A DNA stretch of 64,000 nucleotides from Leifsonia aquatica (lineage in GTDB: Bacteria > Actinomycetota > Actinomycetes > Actinomycetales > Microbacteriaceae). Made by a program: the position numbers and the translations under genes. The stretch spans positions 1,922,001 through 1,986,000 of the forward strand of contig NZ_JACHVP010000001.1 of the NCBI RefSeq assembly GCF_014190775.1. Reading direction: 5' to 3'. The notes below the pieces were generated by a model, which worked only from the letters and a program-made list of their open reading frames with translations, searched no databases and had not been told where the DNA came from. The stretch's first letter is position 1; each line of letters starts with the position of its first letter. Shown here piece after piece: positions 25,122 to 38,292 of this stretch.

Positions 25122-26027
25122 ATGACCCGCGCCACTCTGCTGACCGTGACCGCACCGACCGTCTCCGACCCGGCCGCTACCCGCGCCGTCGGCGACCCGG
25201 GATTCGTGCTCGCCGATTTCGGCGCGCCGCAGGTCCGCATCACCGACCTCGGCATCACGCGCGGCGACGGCGTGTTCGAGACGGTCGCCGTGATCGACGG
25301 GCACGCGCAGGCGCTCGAACCGCACCTGGAGCGGCTGGCCCACTCGGCGGCGCTGCTCGACCTCCCGGAGCCGGATGCCGCCGTGTGGCGGGAGGCCGTG
25401 CTGGCCGGGGTCGCCGACTACCGGTCCCGCAACGGCGACGGCGGAGAGCTCTTCGCCAAGCTCATCCTGACCCGCGGCGTCGAAGGCGAGGGGCGCGCGA
25501 GCGGGTGGATCTTCGTCGACGAGGGCGAGGACTTCTCGGCCCAGCGCCTCGGCATCCGCGTCGTCTCGCTCGACCGCGGCTGGCGGCACGACGTCGCCGA
25601 GACCTCCCCGTGGCTGCTCGCAGGCGCGAAGACCCTGTCGTACGCGATCAACCGGGCGGCGGGCCGGGAGGCTGCGCGCCGGGGTGCCGACGACGTCATC
25701 TTCCTCAGTTCCGACGGCTACGCGCTGGAGGGGCCGACCTCCAACGTGATCCTGCTTTCCGACGGCGTCGTGCGCACCCCGCAGACCGATCAGGGCATCC
25801 TGGCCGGCACCACGCAGGCCGCGGTGTTCGCGTTCTTCGAGGAGCGCGGCTACCCGACCGAGTACCGCCGCATCACCGCGGACGAGCTGCGCGACGCCGA
25901 CGCCCTCTGGCTGGTGTCCAGCGTGCGGCAGGCCGCGCCCATCACCGCGCTCGACGACCGCGACTACCCCGTCGACGACGCGCTGACCGCCGACCTGAAC
26001 GCCTACCTCCTCTCGCGCACGGACTGA
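25122..26027 (+). CDS. pabC: Aminodeoxychorismate lyase / class IV aminotransferase
   Basis: A 301-residue PLP enzyme of fold type IV. ITDLGITRGDGVFETVAVIDG near residue 40 and LEPHLERLAHSAALLD are PabC/IlvE blocks, the PLP lysine lies in LAGAKTLSYAINRAAGREA (about residue 170), and EGPTSNVILL binds the cofactor phosphate. The pattern LAGAKTLSYA and the size favour 4-amino-4-deoxychorismate lyase, which makes p-aminobenzoate for folate, but a D-amino-acid or branched-chain aminotransferase cannot be excluded. GACAAT lies six bases before the ATG as a possible -10. The 162-base gap upstream shows nothing else. Confidence 0.82.
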   Translation: MTRATLLTVTAPTVSDPAATRAVGDPGFVLADFGAPQVRITDLGITRGDGVFETVAVIDGHAQALEPHLERLAHSAALLDLPEPDAAVWREAVLAGVADYRSRNGDGGELFAKLILTRGVEGEGRASGWIFVDEGEDFSAQRLGIRVVSLDRGWRHDVAETSPWLLAGAKTLSYAINRAAGREAARRGADDVIFLSSDGYALEGPTSNVILLSDGVVRTPQTDQGILAGTTQAAVFAFFEERGYPTEYRRITADELRDADALWLVSSVRQAAPITALDDRDYPVDDALTADLNAYLLSRTD

Positions 26028-26158
26028 GCGGCCCGGCCCCCTCCCGCCGGTAGACCTCTCGTTACGCCCCGATTCGCGAGCGTCGGTCGCGCCGTCTAGG
26101 CTGAACGCACCGTTCCGGCGACGAGGCCGGATCCACCGTCAGCGGAGGGAGGTCGCCC

Positions 26159-26494
26159 GTGACAGAACACGTACCCCGGAGCATCGAAGTGCTCCGTCAG
26201 CAGGCGCGCGACGAGCTCTCCGCGATCATCGAGCACCGCTGCCGGGCGGGCGAGGACCCCTGGCACTTCATCCCGGACCTCCCGAGCGTCGACGAGCAGG
26301 TCGTCATCTCGCTGCGGGCGACCGCGATCGAGGCGTTCGACCTCGGCGAGCAGCAGTCGCGCGCGCACCATCCTGCCGCGGGCCGCGAGATCTTCACTCG
26401 CTTCGAGTACTCGGTGCTGCGCCGCATCGCGCTGGAGCATCCCGAGCTCAGCGAAGCCGTCTGGGGCATGCTCGACAAGCTCGAGCGCGCCTGA
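26159..26494 (+). CDS. Conserved small protein, unknown function
   Basis: A 111-residue acidic helical protein that starts at a GTG with a strong GGAGGGAGG seven bases upstream. It contains LRQQARDELSAIIEHRCRAG, a Trp-His-Phe element (DPWHFIPDLPS) and a C-terminal helix pair (FEYSVLRRIALEHPELSEAVWGMLDKLE). No signal peptide, membrane segment or catalytic motif is seen. A possible promoter -10 TAGGCT lies at 26097-26102. The regular helices and good ribosome binding site make it a real gene, but I cannot assign a family. Confidence 0.7.
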   Translation: MTEHVPRSIEVLRQQARDELSAIIEHRCRAGEDPWHFIPDLPSVDEQVVISLRATAIEAFDLGEQQSRAHHPAAGREIFTRFEYSVLRRIALEHPELSEAVWGMLDKLERA

Positions 26495-26522
26495 CGGCCG
26501 GCGCCGCCAGCGCGGCGCCCAG

Positions 26523-26761
26523 CGCGGTGCCAACTCCGGAGATCTCCCGGCATCCCGGGCCGTTCTCCGTTCGAACGGCGAACTGAGCGGCGCGGCGTGG
26601 CAGATTGCCGGAGTCACACGGCCGCCGCCGGTGCCGCCGGTGCCACCGGCGCCACCGGCGCGACGGCCAACGCGGCGCCAACTCCGGAGATCCTCGACGA
26701 CACGCCGACCGGTTCGCAGTCGCTCCGGCGATTTCGCGCCGATCGGGCGAAATCACCGGAG
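26523..26761. repeat. Intergenic repeat block (CAACTCCGGAGATC repeats and hairpin)
   Basis: The 317-base gap between two convergent genes holds a 22-base direct repeat containing GCCAACTCCGGAGATC (26523-26544 and 26671-26692, one mismatch), an inverted relative (CCGGAGTTGCGCGG near 26757), four tandem 9-base units GCC(G/A)CCGG(T/C) at 26624-26659, and an imperfect hairpin with 15-base arms CTCCGGCGATTTCGC (26723-26737) and its near-complement (26747-26761). No coding sense or promoter was found. The hairpin could end transcription from both sides. Confidence 0.65.
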
Positions 26762-26772
26762 TTGCGCGGTGA

Positions 26773-29628
<2,856 letters not shown>

Positions 29629-29639
29629 CCCCCGCCGGA

Positions 29640-29645
29640 TAAGCT
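29640..29645 (+). promoter_or_regulatory. -10 element, probable leaderless start
   Basis: TAAGCT lies seven bases before the GTG at 29653 with no Shine-Dalgarno sequence between. Confidence 0.5.
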
Positions 29646-29652
29646 CTCCCTC

Positions 29653-30069
29653 GTGAAGTTGAGGATCACGACGGCAACGGGCAAGGTCGCCTACATCATC
29701 GGGGGCTACGGCCTCCTGCTGGCGTTGAACGTCTTCCTGTTCCAGCAGCTCGTCGACGCGACCGTCGACGTGCTGATCGTGGCCGTCCTCAACCTGCTCT
29801 ACGTCGGCATCGGCGTCCGCATCTTCCGCGGCGCCGGTGAGAATCGCGAGGACCCGCGCCCCTGGTGGCGCGCGACCGCCCGGCCCGCCGCCGGTTTCTG
29901 GATCGGCGGCGGGCTCGCGGCGGCCGCCTTCGTCTCGTGCGTCGGCGCTCTGGCCAGCCGGCCGGAGAACTCGTTCATTCCCACCGTGGCGTGCGTCTGT
30001 TACGCGGTGCTGGCGGCGTTCTACCTGCACTCGTCGGTGCGCCTGCTCACGATGGACACGGCGGCCTGA
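29653..30069 (+). CDS. Four-helix membrane protein, unknown
   Basis: A 138-residue integral membrane protein. Hydrophobic segments are seen near residues 10-30 (VAYIIGGYGLLLALNVFLF), 36-56 (TVDVLIVAVLNLLYVGIGV), 80-102 (GFWIGGGLAAAAFVSCVGAL) and 110-128 (IPTVACVCYAVLAAFYLH), separated by a basic cytoplasmic loop with FRGAGENREDPRPWWR. No enzymatic motif is present and I do not recognise the family. The GTG start is supported by the -10 seven bases upstream. It is convergent with the acyl-CoA ligase gene. Confidence 0.7.
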   Translation: MKLRITTATGKVAYIIGGYGLLLALNVFLFQQLVDATVDVLIVAVLNLLYVGIGVRIFRGAGENREDPRPWWRATARPAAGFWIGGGLAAAAFVSCVGALASRPENSFIPTVACVCYAVLAAFYLHSSVRLLTMDTAA

Positions 30070-30084
30070 CACCGGACGCCGACG

Positions 30085-31650
<1,566 letters not shown>

Positions 31651-31706
31651 GGGGTGGTCTCCTTCATCGTCGTTGACAAGGACCGGGTGAGGGAAACCTA
31701 CCCCAT

Positions 31707-31997
31707 TCACCCCCCGATGATGCTGCGAAGTGCCGCCGTGTAATCCTCGAATGCGCGGCGGCCGGTCGTCGTGAGTGCGAGGTAGGTGACGGGGACGCGT
31801 CCGCGGTGGGTCTTCTCGACCGCGATGTAGCCGGCGTCCTCCAGTTTGCGCAGGTGGGTGGCGAGGTTGCCGGCGGTCAGGTCGAGCAGCTCCTGCAGCC
31901 GAAGGAAGGACATGCTGCCGTCCTCGGGGACGGTGGCGAGGGTGGCCGTGATCTTCAGGCGCGCGGCCGCGTGGATGACCGGGTCGAGCTCGTCCAC
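31707..31997 (-). CDS. Small winged-helix transcriptional regulator
   Basis: A 96-residue single-domain regulator of the MarR/ArsR-like 'winged helix DNA-binding' group: VIHAAARLKITATLATVP, the recognition segment SFLRLQELLDLTAGNLATHLRKLEDAGYI and a wing KTHRGRVPVTYLALT. Such proteins are commonly paired with a membrane protein gene and repress their own operon. Here the membrane protein gene lies five bases upstream in the same direction, so the two form one transcript. The dyad at 32617-32633 in front of that transcript is a likely binding site. No metal-binding cysteines are present. Confidence 0.83.
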   Translation of the reverse strand: MDELDPVIHAAARLKITATLATVPEDGSMSFLRLQELLDLTAGNLATHLRKLEDAGYIAVEKTHRGRVPVTYLALTTTGRRAFEDYTAALRSIIGG

Positions 31998-32002
31998 GGG
32001 CC

Positions 32003-32611
32003 TCAGCTCCGCAGCGAGCGCGCCGTGATGACCGCTCCGGAGCCGAAGATGACGGCGGCCGCGATGGCGAGCACCAGGAGGTTCGGGCCGAGGCCGAGGA
32101 ACGGGACGACCGCTCCGACGACCAGCAGGGCCAGGCCGAGGACCAGCTGCACCGTGTCATGCCAGAGCGCCGCGCCGCCGAGATACAGCGTGCCGCACAT
32201 CAGGGCGTACGCGCTCGGGAAGTAGATACCGGCGAGGTCGTCCGGCATTCCCTGGGCCAGGAGGCCGATGCCGAGCAGGGCGAACGCGATCGAGCAGACC
32301 GACCACGAGATGCCGTAGACCGTGCCGGCGAACTGGGACTGGCCGCGCAGCCCGCGCCCGATGCGCGAGCCGATGACGGCGGACGCGACGATGGAGGCCA
32401 CGATCAGCACCGCGAAGACGATGCCGGCGGCCACGGGGTCGAGGACGCCGAGCACGGCCAGGTAGAGCGCGAGGAACCCGACCAGCCAGGCGAACGCCCA
32501 GATGGAGTAGAGCCACACGACGGGGAGGCGGAGTCCGCGGTCGACGCGACGCTGCTGACCATCGATCAGGTCGAGCATCTCCCGGGCGTCGCCGGAGTTG
32601 TCTTCGTTCAT
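32003..32611 (-). CDS. Membrane protein paired with the winged-helix regulator
   Basis: A 202-residue membrane protein with an acidic N-terminus (MNEDNSGDAREMLDLIDGQ) and about six hydrophobic segments between residues 30 and 190. No transporter motif stands out. The ATG at 32609-32611 is chosen since the sequence upstream of it contains the dyad. It is the first gene of a two-gene unit with the winged-helix regulator, an arrangement common in actinobacteria where the regulator controls the membrane protein. The function of both is unknown. Confidence 0.75.
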   Translation of the reverse strand: MNEDNSGDAREMLDLIDGQQRRVDRGLRLPVVWLYSIWAFAWLVGFLALYLAVLGVLDPVAAGIVFAVLIVASIVASAVIGSRIGRGLRGQSQFAGTVYGISWSVCSIAFALLGIGLLAQGMPDDLAGIYFPSAYALMCGTLYLGGAALWHDTVQLVLGLALLVVGAVVPFLGLGPNLLVLAIAAAVIFGSGAVITARSLRS

Positions 32612-32616
32612 GATTA

Positions 32617-32633
32617 ACTTTGTAGCACAAAGT
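32617..32633. promoter_or_regulatory. Dyad, probable operator of the membrane protein/regulator unit
   Basis: ACTTTGT and ACAAAGT are perfect 7-base inverted arms with a 3-base centre (AGC), directly before the ATG at 32611. An A+T-rich patch like this is rare in the region. The small winged-helix regulator encoded in the same unit is the likely ligand. Confidence 0.6.
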
Positions 32634-32687
32634 GCTCTGCATCCACAACGATTTTGTGATCGCTGCGCCGGATAGAATGGAGGGCTC

Positions 32688-35600
32688 ATGACTGCGACCT
32701 CCGCCCTCCCCCGCATCACGTTCCCGCCCGAGCTGCCGGTCAGTCAGAAGCGGGACGACATCGCGCGCGCCATCCGGGACAACCAGGTCGTGATCGTGGC
32801 CGGCGAGACGGGCTCGGGCAAGACGACGCAGCTGCCGAAGATCTGCCTCGAGCTGGGCCGCACCTCCATCGGCCACACCCAGCCGCGCCGCATCGCGGCC
32901 CGCACGATCGCCGAGCGCATCGCGGAGGAGCTGGGCCAGACCGTCGGCGAGCTGGTCGGCTACCAGGTGCGGTTCACCGACCGCGTGTCGGCCGAGACGC
33001 GCATCAAGCTGATGACCGACGGCATCCTGCTCAACGAGATCCACCGCGACCGGCTGCTGCGCAAGTACGACACGATCATCATCGACGAGGCCCACGAGCG
33101 CAGCCTCAACATCGACTTTTTGCTCGGCTACCTGCGCGAGCTGCTGCCGAAGCGGCCGGACCTCAAGGTGATCATCACCTCGGCGACCATCGACCCCGAG
33201 AGCTTCGCCGCGCACTTCGCCGCGGCCGACGGGTCACCCGCGCCGATCGTCGAGGTCTCCGGTCGCACGTTCCCGGTCGAGGTGCGTTACCGCCCCCTGG
33301 TCGCCGAGACGCTCGAGGACGAGGACGACCCCGATCCCGTCCCCACCGCCGACCGCGACTACCTGCAGGGCATCAACGACGCGCTCGACGAGCTCGCGCG
33401 CGAGGCTCCCGGCGACGTGCTCGTGTTCCTCTCCGGCGAGAACGAGATCCGGGATGCGGCCGACGCCATCCGCGGCCGCAACCTCCCGGGCACCGAGGTG
33501 CTGCCGCTGTACGGCCGCCTGTCGTCCGCCGAGCAGCACCGCGTCTTCCAGCCGTCGTCCACGCCCGGTGTCCGCCGCCGCGTCGTGCTCTCGACCAACG
33601 TCGCCGAGACCAGCCTCACCGTGCCCGGGATCAAGTACGTGGTGGATGCCGGGACCGCCCGCATCAGCCGCTACAGCACGCGCGCCAAGGTGCAGCGCCT
33701 CCCGATCGAGGCCGTCTCGCAGGCGAGCGCGAACCAGCGCTCCGGCCGTTCGGGCCGCACCAGCGACGGCATCGCGATCCGCCTGTACTCGCAGGAGGAT
33801 TTCGAGAAGCGCCCCGAGTTCACCGAGCCCGAGATCCTGCGCACGAACCTCGCGGCCGTCATCCTGCAGATGATCTCGCTCGGGCTCGGCGACATCGCCG
33901 CCTTCCCGTTCCTGACCCCGCCGGACTCCCGCGGAATCAAGGACGGGCTCGACCTCTTGACCGAGCTCGGCGCGATCACGACGGCGCGAGGCGGAGACCC
34001 TGCGCTCACGAAGGTCGGGCGCTCGCTCGCTCTGCTGCCGATCGACCCGCGGTTCGCGCGGATGGTCGTCGAGTCGAAGCGCCACAGCACCTCCCGCGAG
34101 GTGATGGCCATCGTCGCCGGGCTCACCATCCAGGACCCGCGTGAGCGCCCGGTCGAGAAGCGGGGCAGCGCGGACGAGAAGCACGCCCGCTTCGCCGACC
34201 CGACCAGCGACTTCCTCACCCTGCTGAACCTCTGGAACTACCTCGAGGAGCAGCAGAAGGAGCTCTCGTCGAGCGCCTTCCGCCGCCTCTGCAAGGCCGA
34301 GTACCTCAACTTCCTGCGCGTGCGCGAGTGGCAGGACGTCTACCGCCAGCTCCGCCAGCTCGCCAAGCCGCTCGGCCTGACGATCGGCGATGCGTCGGTG
34401 AACCCCGACGGCATCCACCGTTCGCTCCTCGCGGGCCTGCTGTCCCACATCGGGTTGAAGGACCTGCGCGAGTCAGGCAACAAGGGCGGCGCGCGCACCC
34501 GCCAGTCCGAGTACCTCGGCGCCCGCCAGGCACGCTTCGTGATCTTCCCGGGCTCGACGCTGGCCAAGAAGCAGCCCAACGCGCTGATGAGCGCCGAGCT
34601 GGTCGAGACGAGCCGGCTCTTCGCGCGGATGAACGCCGCGATCGACCCCGCCTGGGCCGAGCCGATCGCCGGCGATCTCTGCAAGCGGCAGTACAGCGAG
34701 CCGCACTGGGAGAAGAGCCAGGGCTCCGTCGTCGCGTACGAGAAGGTGACGCTGTTCGGCGTGCCGATCATCCCGCGCCGACGCATCCAGTACTCCCGCA
34801 TCGACGCGCCGCTCGCGCGCGAGCTGTTCATCCGGCACGCCCTCGTCGACGGCGAATGGGACTCGCACCAGGCCTTCGACCGCGCCAACCGTAAGCTCCG
34901 CGCCGAGCTGCGCGAGCTGGAGGAGCGCACCCGCCGCCGCGACATCCTGAACGACGACGAGAGCGTCTTCGACTTCTACGACCGGCGCATCCCGGCCGAG
35001 GTGGTCTCCACCCGCACCTTCGAGGGCTGGTGGAAGAAGGCGCGCACCGAGACGCCCGACCTGCTCACCATGACGCCGGAGTCGCTCATCGACGAGGATG
35101 CGGCGGAGATCGACGAGGAAGCGTTCCCGCCGGTCTGGCGTCAGGGCGACCAGCGCCTCACGCTGCGCTACCGGTTCGAGCCGGGCGCCGAGGATGACGG
35201 CGTCACCGTGCAGGTGCCGCTCCCGCTGCTCGCCGGGCTCGTTCCCGACGGCTTCGACTGGCAGGTCCCCGGCCTCCGCCACGAGCTGGTCACCGCGCTG
35301 ATCAAGTCGCTCCCGAAGGCGATCCGCCGCCAGGTCGTCCCCGCCGCCGACTGGGCGCAGCGCCTGCTCGGCGAGCTCTCCACGACCGCGGGGATGCGCG
35401 CCCACGAGGGCGAACGGCCCGCCGCCTCCCTCACCGACACCCTCGCTGCGACGATCTCGCGACTGACCGGCTCGCGGGTGAGCGGCACGGACTTCGACGC
35501 CGAGCGGCTCCCCGCGCACCTGCGCCCCACCTTCCAGGTGATCGGCGAGCGCGGCCGGCCGCTCGCCAGCGGAAAGGATCTCGGCGCCCTGCAGGAGAGC

Positions 35601-36542
35601 CTGCGTTCGCGCGCCCGCGACTCCGTCGCCCGCGTCGCCGAGGCGCGCACGCCCGACGCGATCGAGCGCACCGGGCTCACGACCTGGGACCTCGACGAGC
35701 TCCCCCGCTTCCTCGACAGCACGCACACCGGTCCAGGGGGCTCGACGAACACCATCCGCGCCTACCCGGCGCTGGTCGACGACGGGCAGAGCGTCTCCAT
35801 CCGCCTCATGAGCACGCCCGCCGACCAGGCCAAGGCCATGCCGGGCGGGGTGCGGAGGCTGCTGCTGGCGAGCATCCCGTCACCCGTCGCGTACGTGCAG
35901 CAGCACCTGACGGCCAACGAGAAGCTCACGCTCGCGGCGAGCCCGTACCCGAACACGAAGGCGCTCTTCGACGATTGCCTGCTCGCCGTGATCGACTCGG
36001 TGCTCTACCGGATGAAGCCGGACGGCCAGGTCTTCATGCGCGCCGAGTTCGAGGCGGTGCGCGACCGCGTCTCCGCCATCGTGATGGACTCGATGTTCGA
36101 GACGGTCGCGCTGGTCACCCGCATCCTCACCGCCTCCCGCGCCGCCGAGAAGGCGATCGGCGGGGCGACTTCGCTGGTGTTCCTCGCCTCCCTGAATGAC
36201 GCGAAGGCGCAGCTCGCCGGGCTGGTCTATCCGGGCTTCGTCTCGGCGACGGGGATCGAGCAGCTGCGGCATCTGCCGCGGTATCTGGCCGGCATCACCC
36301 AGCGCATCCAGGCGCTGCCGGTGAACCCCGGCCGCGACCGCGCGTGGCAGACCCAGGTGGAGACGGCCGTGGCGCTCTACACCGACGCCGGCGGCCGCAT
36401 CCCGCTCGCCCCGAACAGCCCGCCCAACATCGCGCACGCCCGGTGGATGCTGGAGGAGTTCCGCGTCTCGCTCTTCGCCCAGTCGCTCGGCACTGCCGAG
36501 AGCGTCTCTCTCCAACGCATCCGCAAGGTGCTCGCGGGCTGA
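32688..36542 (+). CDS. hrpA: ATP-dependent RNA helicase HrpA
   Basis: A 1,284-residue DEAH-box helicase, full length for HrpA. In order: Walker A GETGSGKTTQ (about residue 37), DEAH box IIDEAHERSLN (131), motif III SATID, motif V/VI STNVAETSLTVPG and QRSGRSGRTSDG (about 345), then the winged-helix/ratchet region and the long HrpA-specific C-terminal half with the DUF3418 domain. HrpA acts on structured mRNA and rescues stalled or collided ribosomes in Escherichia coli. The ATG follows GGAGGG, and TAGAAT at 32672-32677 is a probable -10. It is a single-gene unit followed by a long palindrome. Confidence 0.95.
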   Translation: MTATSALPRITFPPELPVSQKRDDIARAIRDNQVVIVAGETGSGKTTQLPKICLELGRTSIGHTQPRRIAARTIAERIAEELGQTVGELVGYQVRFTDRVSAETRIKLMTDGILLNEIHRDRLLRKYDTIIIDEAHERSLNIDFLLGYLRELLPKRPDLKVIITSATIDPESFAAHFAAADGSPAPIVEVSGRTFPVEVRYRPLVAETLEDEDDPDPVPTADRDYLQGINDALDELAREAPGDVLVFLSGENEIRDAADAIRGRNLPGTEVLPLYGRLSSAEQHRVFQPSSTPGVRRRVVLSTNVAETSLTVPGIKYVVDAGTARISRYSTRAKVQRLPIEAVSQASANQRSGRSGRTSDGIAIRLYSQEDFEKRPEFTEPEILRTNLAAVILQMISLGLGDIAAFPFLTPPDSRGIKDGLDLLTELGAITTARGGDPALTKVGRSLALLPIDPRFARMVVESKRHSTSREVMAIVAGLTIQDPRERPVEKRGSADEKHARFADPTSDFLTLLNLWNYLEEQQKELSSSAFRRLCKAEYLNFLRVREWQDVYRQLRQLAKPLGLTIGDASVNPDGIHRSLLAGLLSHIGLKDLRESGNKGGARTRQSEYLGARQARFVIFPGSTLAKKQPNALMSAELVETSRLFARMNAAIDPAWAEPIAGDLCKRQYSEPHWEKSQGSVVAYEKVTLFGVPIIPRRRIQYSRIDAPLARELFIRHALVDGEWDSHQAFDRANRKLRAELRELEERTRRRDILNDDESVFDFYDRRIPAEVVSTRTFEGWWKKARTETPDLLTMTPESLIDEDAAEIDEEAFPPVWRQGDQRLTLRYRFEPGAEDDGVTVQVPLPLLAGLVPDGFDWQVPGLRHELVTALIKSLPKAIRRQVVPAADWAQRLLGELSTTAGMRAHEGERPAASLTDTLAATISRLTGSRVSGTDFDAERLPAHLRPTFQVIGERGRPLASGKDLGALQESLRSRARDSVARVAEARTPDAIERTGLTTWDLDELPRFLDSTHTGPGGSTNTIRAYPALVDDGQSVSIRLMSTPADQAKAMPGGVRRLLLASIPSPVAYVQQHLTANEKLTLAASPYPNTKALFDDCLLAVIDSVLYRMKPDGQVFMRAEFEAVRDRVSAIVMDSMFETVALVTRILTASRAAEKAIGGATSLVFLASLNDAKAQLAGLVYPGFVSATGIEQLRHLPRYLAGITQRIQALPVNPGRDRAWQTQVETAVALYTDAGGRIPLAPNSPPNIAHARWMLEEFRVSLFAQSLGTAESVSLQRIRKVLAG

Positions 36543-36554
36543 GCCGCGGCTCGC

Positions 36555-36611
36555 CGAGTGCGCAGAAAGTGCACGAAGTGTCCGGTCACACGCGTACTTT
36601 TCGCGCACTCG
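36555..36611. repeat. Long imperfect palindrome between hrpA and the SDR gene
   Basis: Arms CGAGTGCGCAGAAAGT (36555-36570) and ACTTTTCGCGCACTCG (36596-36611) pair except for one position, and the 25-base centre contains further pairing (GTGT/ACAC). It lies between two convergent genes and may serve as a two-way terminator, though no T-run follows on either strand. Confidence 0.65.
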
Positions 36612-36635
36612 CCGACGTGCGAGCGGCGCGAGCGA

Positions 36636-37421
36636 CTAGACGCCGAGGTTGAAGCCGCCGTTGGAGTGGAGCAGCTGGCCGTTGATCCAGCCGCCGGCGG
36701 GCGAGAGCAGGAACCCGACCAGGTCCGCCGTGTCCTGCGGCGTGCCGAGCCGGCCGAGCGCGGTCTCGGCGGCCAGCTCGGTCGCGAGCTCGGGCGTCAT
36801 CCACCCCGTGTCGATCGGCCCCGGGTTGACGAGGTTCGCAGTGATCCCGAGGTGCGCAAGCTCGACGGCCGCCGCCTTCACGATGCGGTCGAGCGCTCCC
36901 TTGCTCGCGCCGTACGGGAGGTTGTGGGCGGTGTGATCGCTCGTGAGCGCAACGATGCGCCCCCAGCCGTGCGGCCCCTCGTACGCCTCGGCGAACGCCT
37001 TGATGAGCAGCCAGCTCGCCCGGGTGTTGACCGCGAAGTGGGCGTCGAAACTCTCGACCGACGTGTCGAGGATGCCGCTGTCCACCGAGTGCGCGTGGCT
37101 CAGCACCATCGCCCGCACCGGGCCCAGCTCGTCGCGCACACGGGCGATCAGGGCAGTGGGCGTCTCCGGATCGGCGAGGTCGGCCTCCAGAGGCAGCACC
37201 CGCGCTCCCGACGCGCGCAACTGCGCGGCCAGCTCGTCGTGGAACGAGGGCTCGCTGCCGAACGGCATCGTCGCGTCGTAGCCGTCCCAGTACGAGAACG
37301 CCACGTCGTAGACGGTGGCCAGGTCGGCGGCGATCTGTGCGCCGATGCTCCGCGCCCGCCCGACGCCGGTGATCAGGACCACGGGTCGTCGCTCGTCGTC
37401 CTGGATCGCCTCGTCGCTCAT
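36636..37421 (-). CDS. Short-chain dehydrogenase/reductase
   Basis: A 261-residue SDR. The cofactor loop is LITGVGRARSIGAQIA (residues 16-31); the insertion of Arg-Ala-Arg and the following SYWDGYD resemble the FabG/FabI-like or ketoreductase variants rather than a standard TGGGSGIG. The catalytic Ser is in ALTSDHTAHN and the Tyr/Lys in LPYGASKGALD (YxxxK). PGPIDTGWM near residue 195 is a typical SDR loop. The substrate is unknown. The ATG lies six bases after a -10 (TAGCAT), so the gene is probably leaderless. Its promoter overlaps the long palindrome at 37433-37494. Confidence 0.88.
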   Translation of the reverse strand: MSDEAIQDDERRPVVLITGVGRARSIGAQIAADLATVYDVAFSYWDGYDATMPFGSEPSFHDELAAQLRASGARVLPLEADLADPETPTALIARVRDELGPVRAMVLSHAHSVDSGILDTSVESFDAHFAVNTRASWLLIKAFAEAYEGPHGWGRIVALTSDHTAHNLPYGASKGALDRIVKAAAVELAHLGITANLVNPGPIDTGWMTPELATELAAETALGRLGTPQDTADLVGFLLSPAGGWINGQLLHSNGGFNLGV

Positions 37422-37427
37422 CCCGCG

Positions 37428-37433
37428 ATGCTA
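37428..37433 (-). promoter_or_regulatory. -10 element, probable leaderless start of the SDR gene
   Basis: TAGCAT on the minus strand, six bases before the ATG. The last base of the hexamer is the first base of the 16-base palindrome arm. Confidence 0.5.
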
Positions 37434-37494
37434 TCCGTTCCGGACTTCCGTCCGCGACACGCGGTGCGCGAGCGTGCAGAAGTCCGGAACGGAT
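37433..37494. repeat. Palindrome with perfect 16-base arms
   Basis: ATCCGTTCCGGACTTC (37433-37448) is perfectly complementary to 37479-37494, with a 30-base centre that can form further GC-rich stems. It is just downstream of the amino acid transporter operon, where it may end transcription, and immediately upstream of the SDR -10 element on the same strand. Confidence 0.75.
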
Positions 37495-37503
37495 GGCGGG
37501 AGG

Positions 37504-38292
37504 CTAGAGCACCTTCGAGAGGAAGGCCTGCGTGCGCTGGTGCTGCGGGTTCGCGAGCACTTCGCGCGGGTCGCCCGACTCGACGACGACGCCGCCGTCC
37601 ATGAAGACCAGCTCGTCCGCGACCTCGCGGGCGAAGCCCATCTCGTGGGTGACGACGACCATCGTCATGCCCGACTGCGCCAGGCCCTTCATCACGTCCA
37701 GCACCTCGCCGACCAGCTCCGGGTCGAGAGCGGAGGTCGGCTCGTCGAAGAGCATCAGCTTCGGGTCCATCGCCAGCGCGCGGGCGATCGCCACGCGCTG
37801 CTGCTGACCGCCCGAGAGCTGCGACGGGTAGTGGTCGCCCTTGTCGCTGAGGCCGACGCGCGCCAGCAGCTCCTTCGCCCGCTCGACCGCGCGGGCCTTC
37901 GGCAGGCCCTTCACCCGGATGGGCGCCTCGATGATGTTCTCGAGGGCGGTCATGTGCGGGAAGAGGTTGAACCGCTGGAACACCATCCCGATCTCGCGGC
38001 GCTGCTTCGACGCCTCCTTCGGCTTGAGCTCGTAGAGCTTGTCGCCGTGCTGGCGGTACCCGACGACCTCCCCGTCGACCGAGAGCCGCCCCGCATCCAC
38101 CCGCTCGAGGTGGTTGATGCAGCGCAGGAAGGTCGACTTGCCGGAGCCGGACGGGCCGATGATGCAGAGCACCTCGCCCTGCTTCACCGACAGGGAGATG
38201 CTCTTGAGCACCTCGTTGGAGCCGAAGCTCTTCGAGACGCCCTCCGCGAGGACCATGGGCGTCGCGGACGTGGCTGCGTTGATGTCGGTCAT
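37504..38292 (-). CDS. Polar amino acid ABC transporter ATPase
   Basis: A 262-residue single-domain ATPase of the GlnQ/HisP class. Walker [18 protein letters not shown] near residue 45, the Q-loop [17 protein letters not shown], signature [20 protein letters not shown] and Walker [21 protein letters not shown] with the H-loop [13 protein letters not shown] are all intact. The residue set fits glutamate, glutamine, cystine or histidine uptake but does not fix the substrate. Its ATG overlaps the permease stop by four bases. It is the last gene of the operon and is followed by the 16-base palindrome. Confidence 0.92.
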   Translation of the reverse strand: MTDINAATSATPMVLAEGVSKSFGSNEVLKSISLSVKQGEVLCIIGPSGSGKSTFLRCINHLERVDAGRLSVDGEVVGYRQHGDKLYELKPKEASKQRREIGMVFQRFNLFPHMTALENIIEAPIRVKGLPKARAVERAKELLARVGLSDKGDHYPSQLSGGQQQRVAIARALAMDPKLMLFDEPTSALDPELVGEVLDVMKGLAQSGMTMVVVTHEMGFAREVADELVFMDGGVVVESGDPREVLANPQHQRTQAFLSKVL

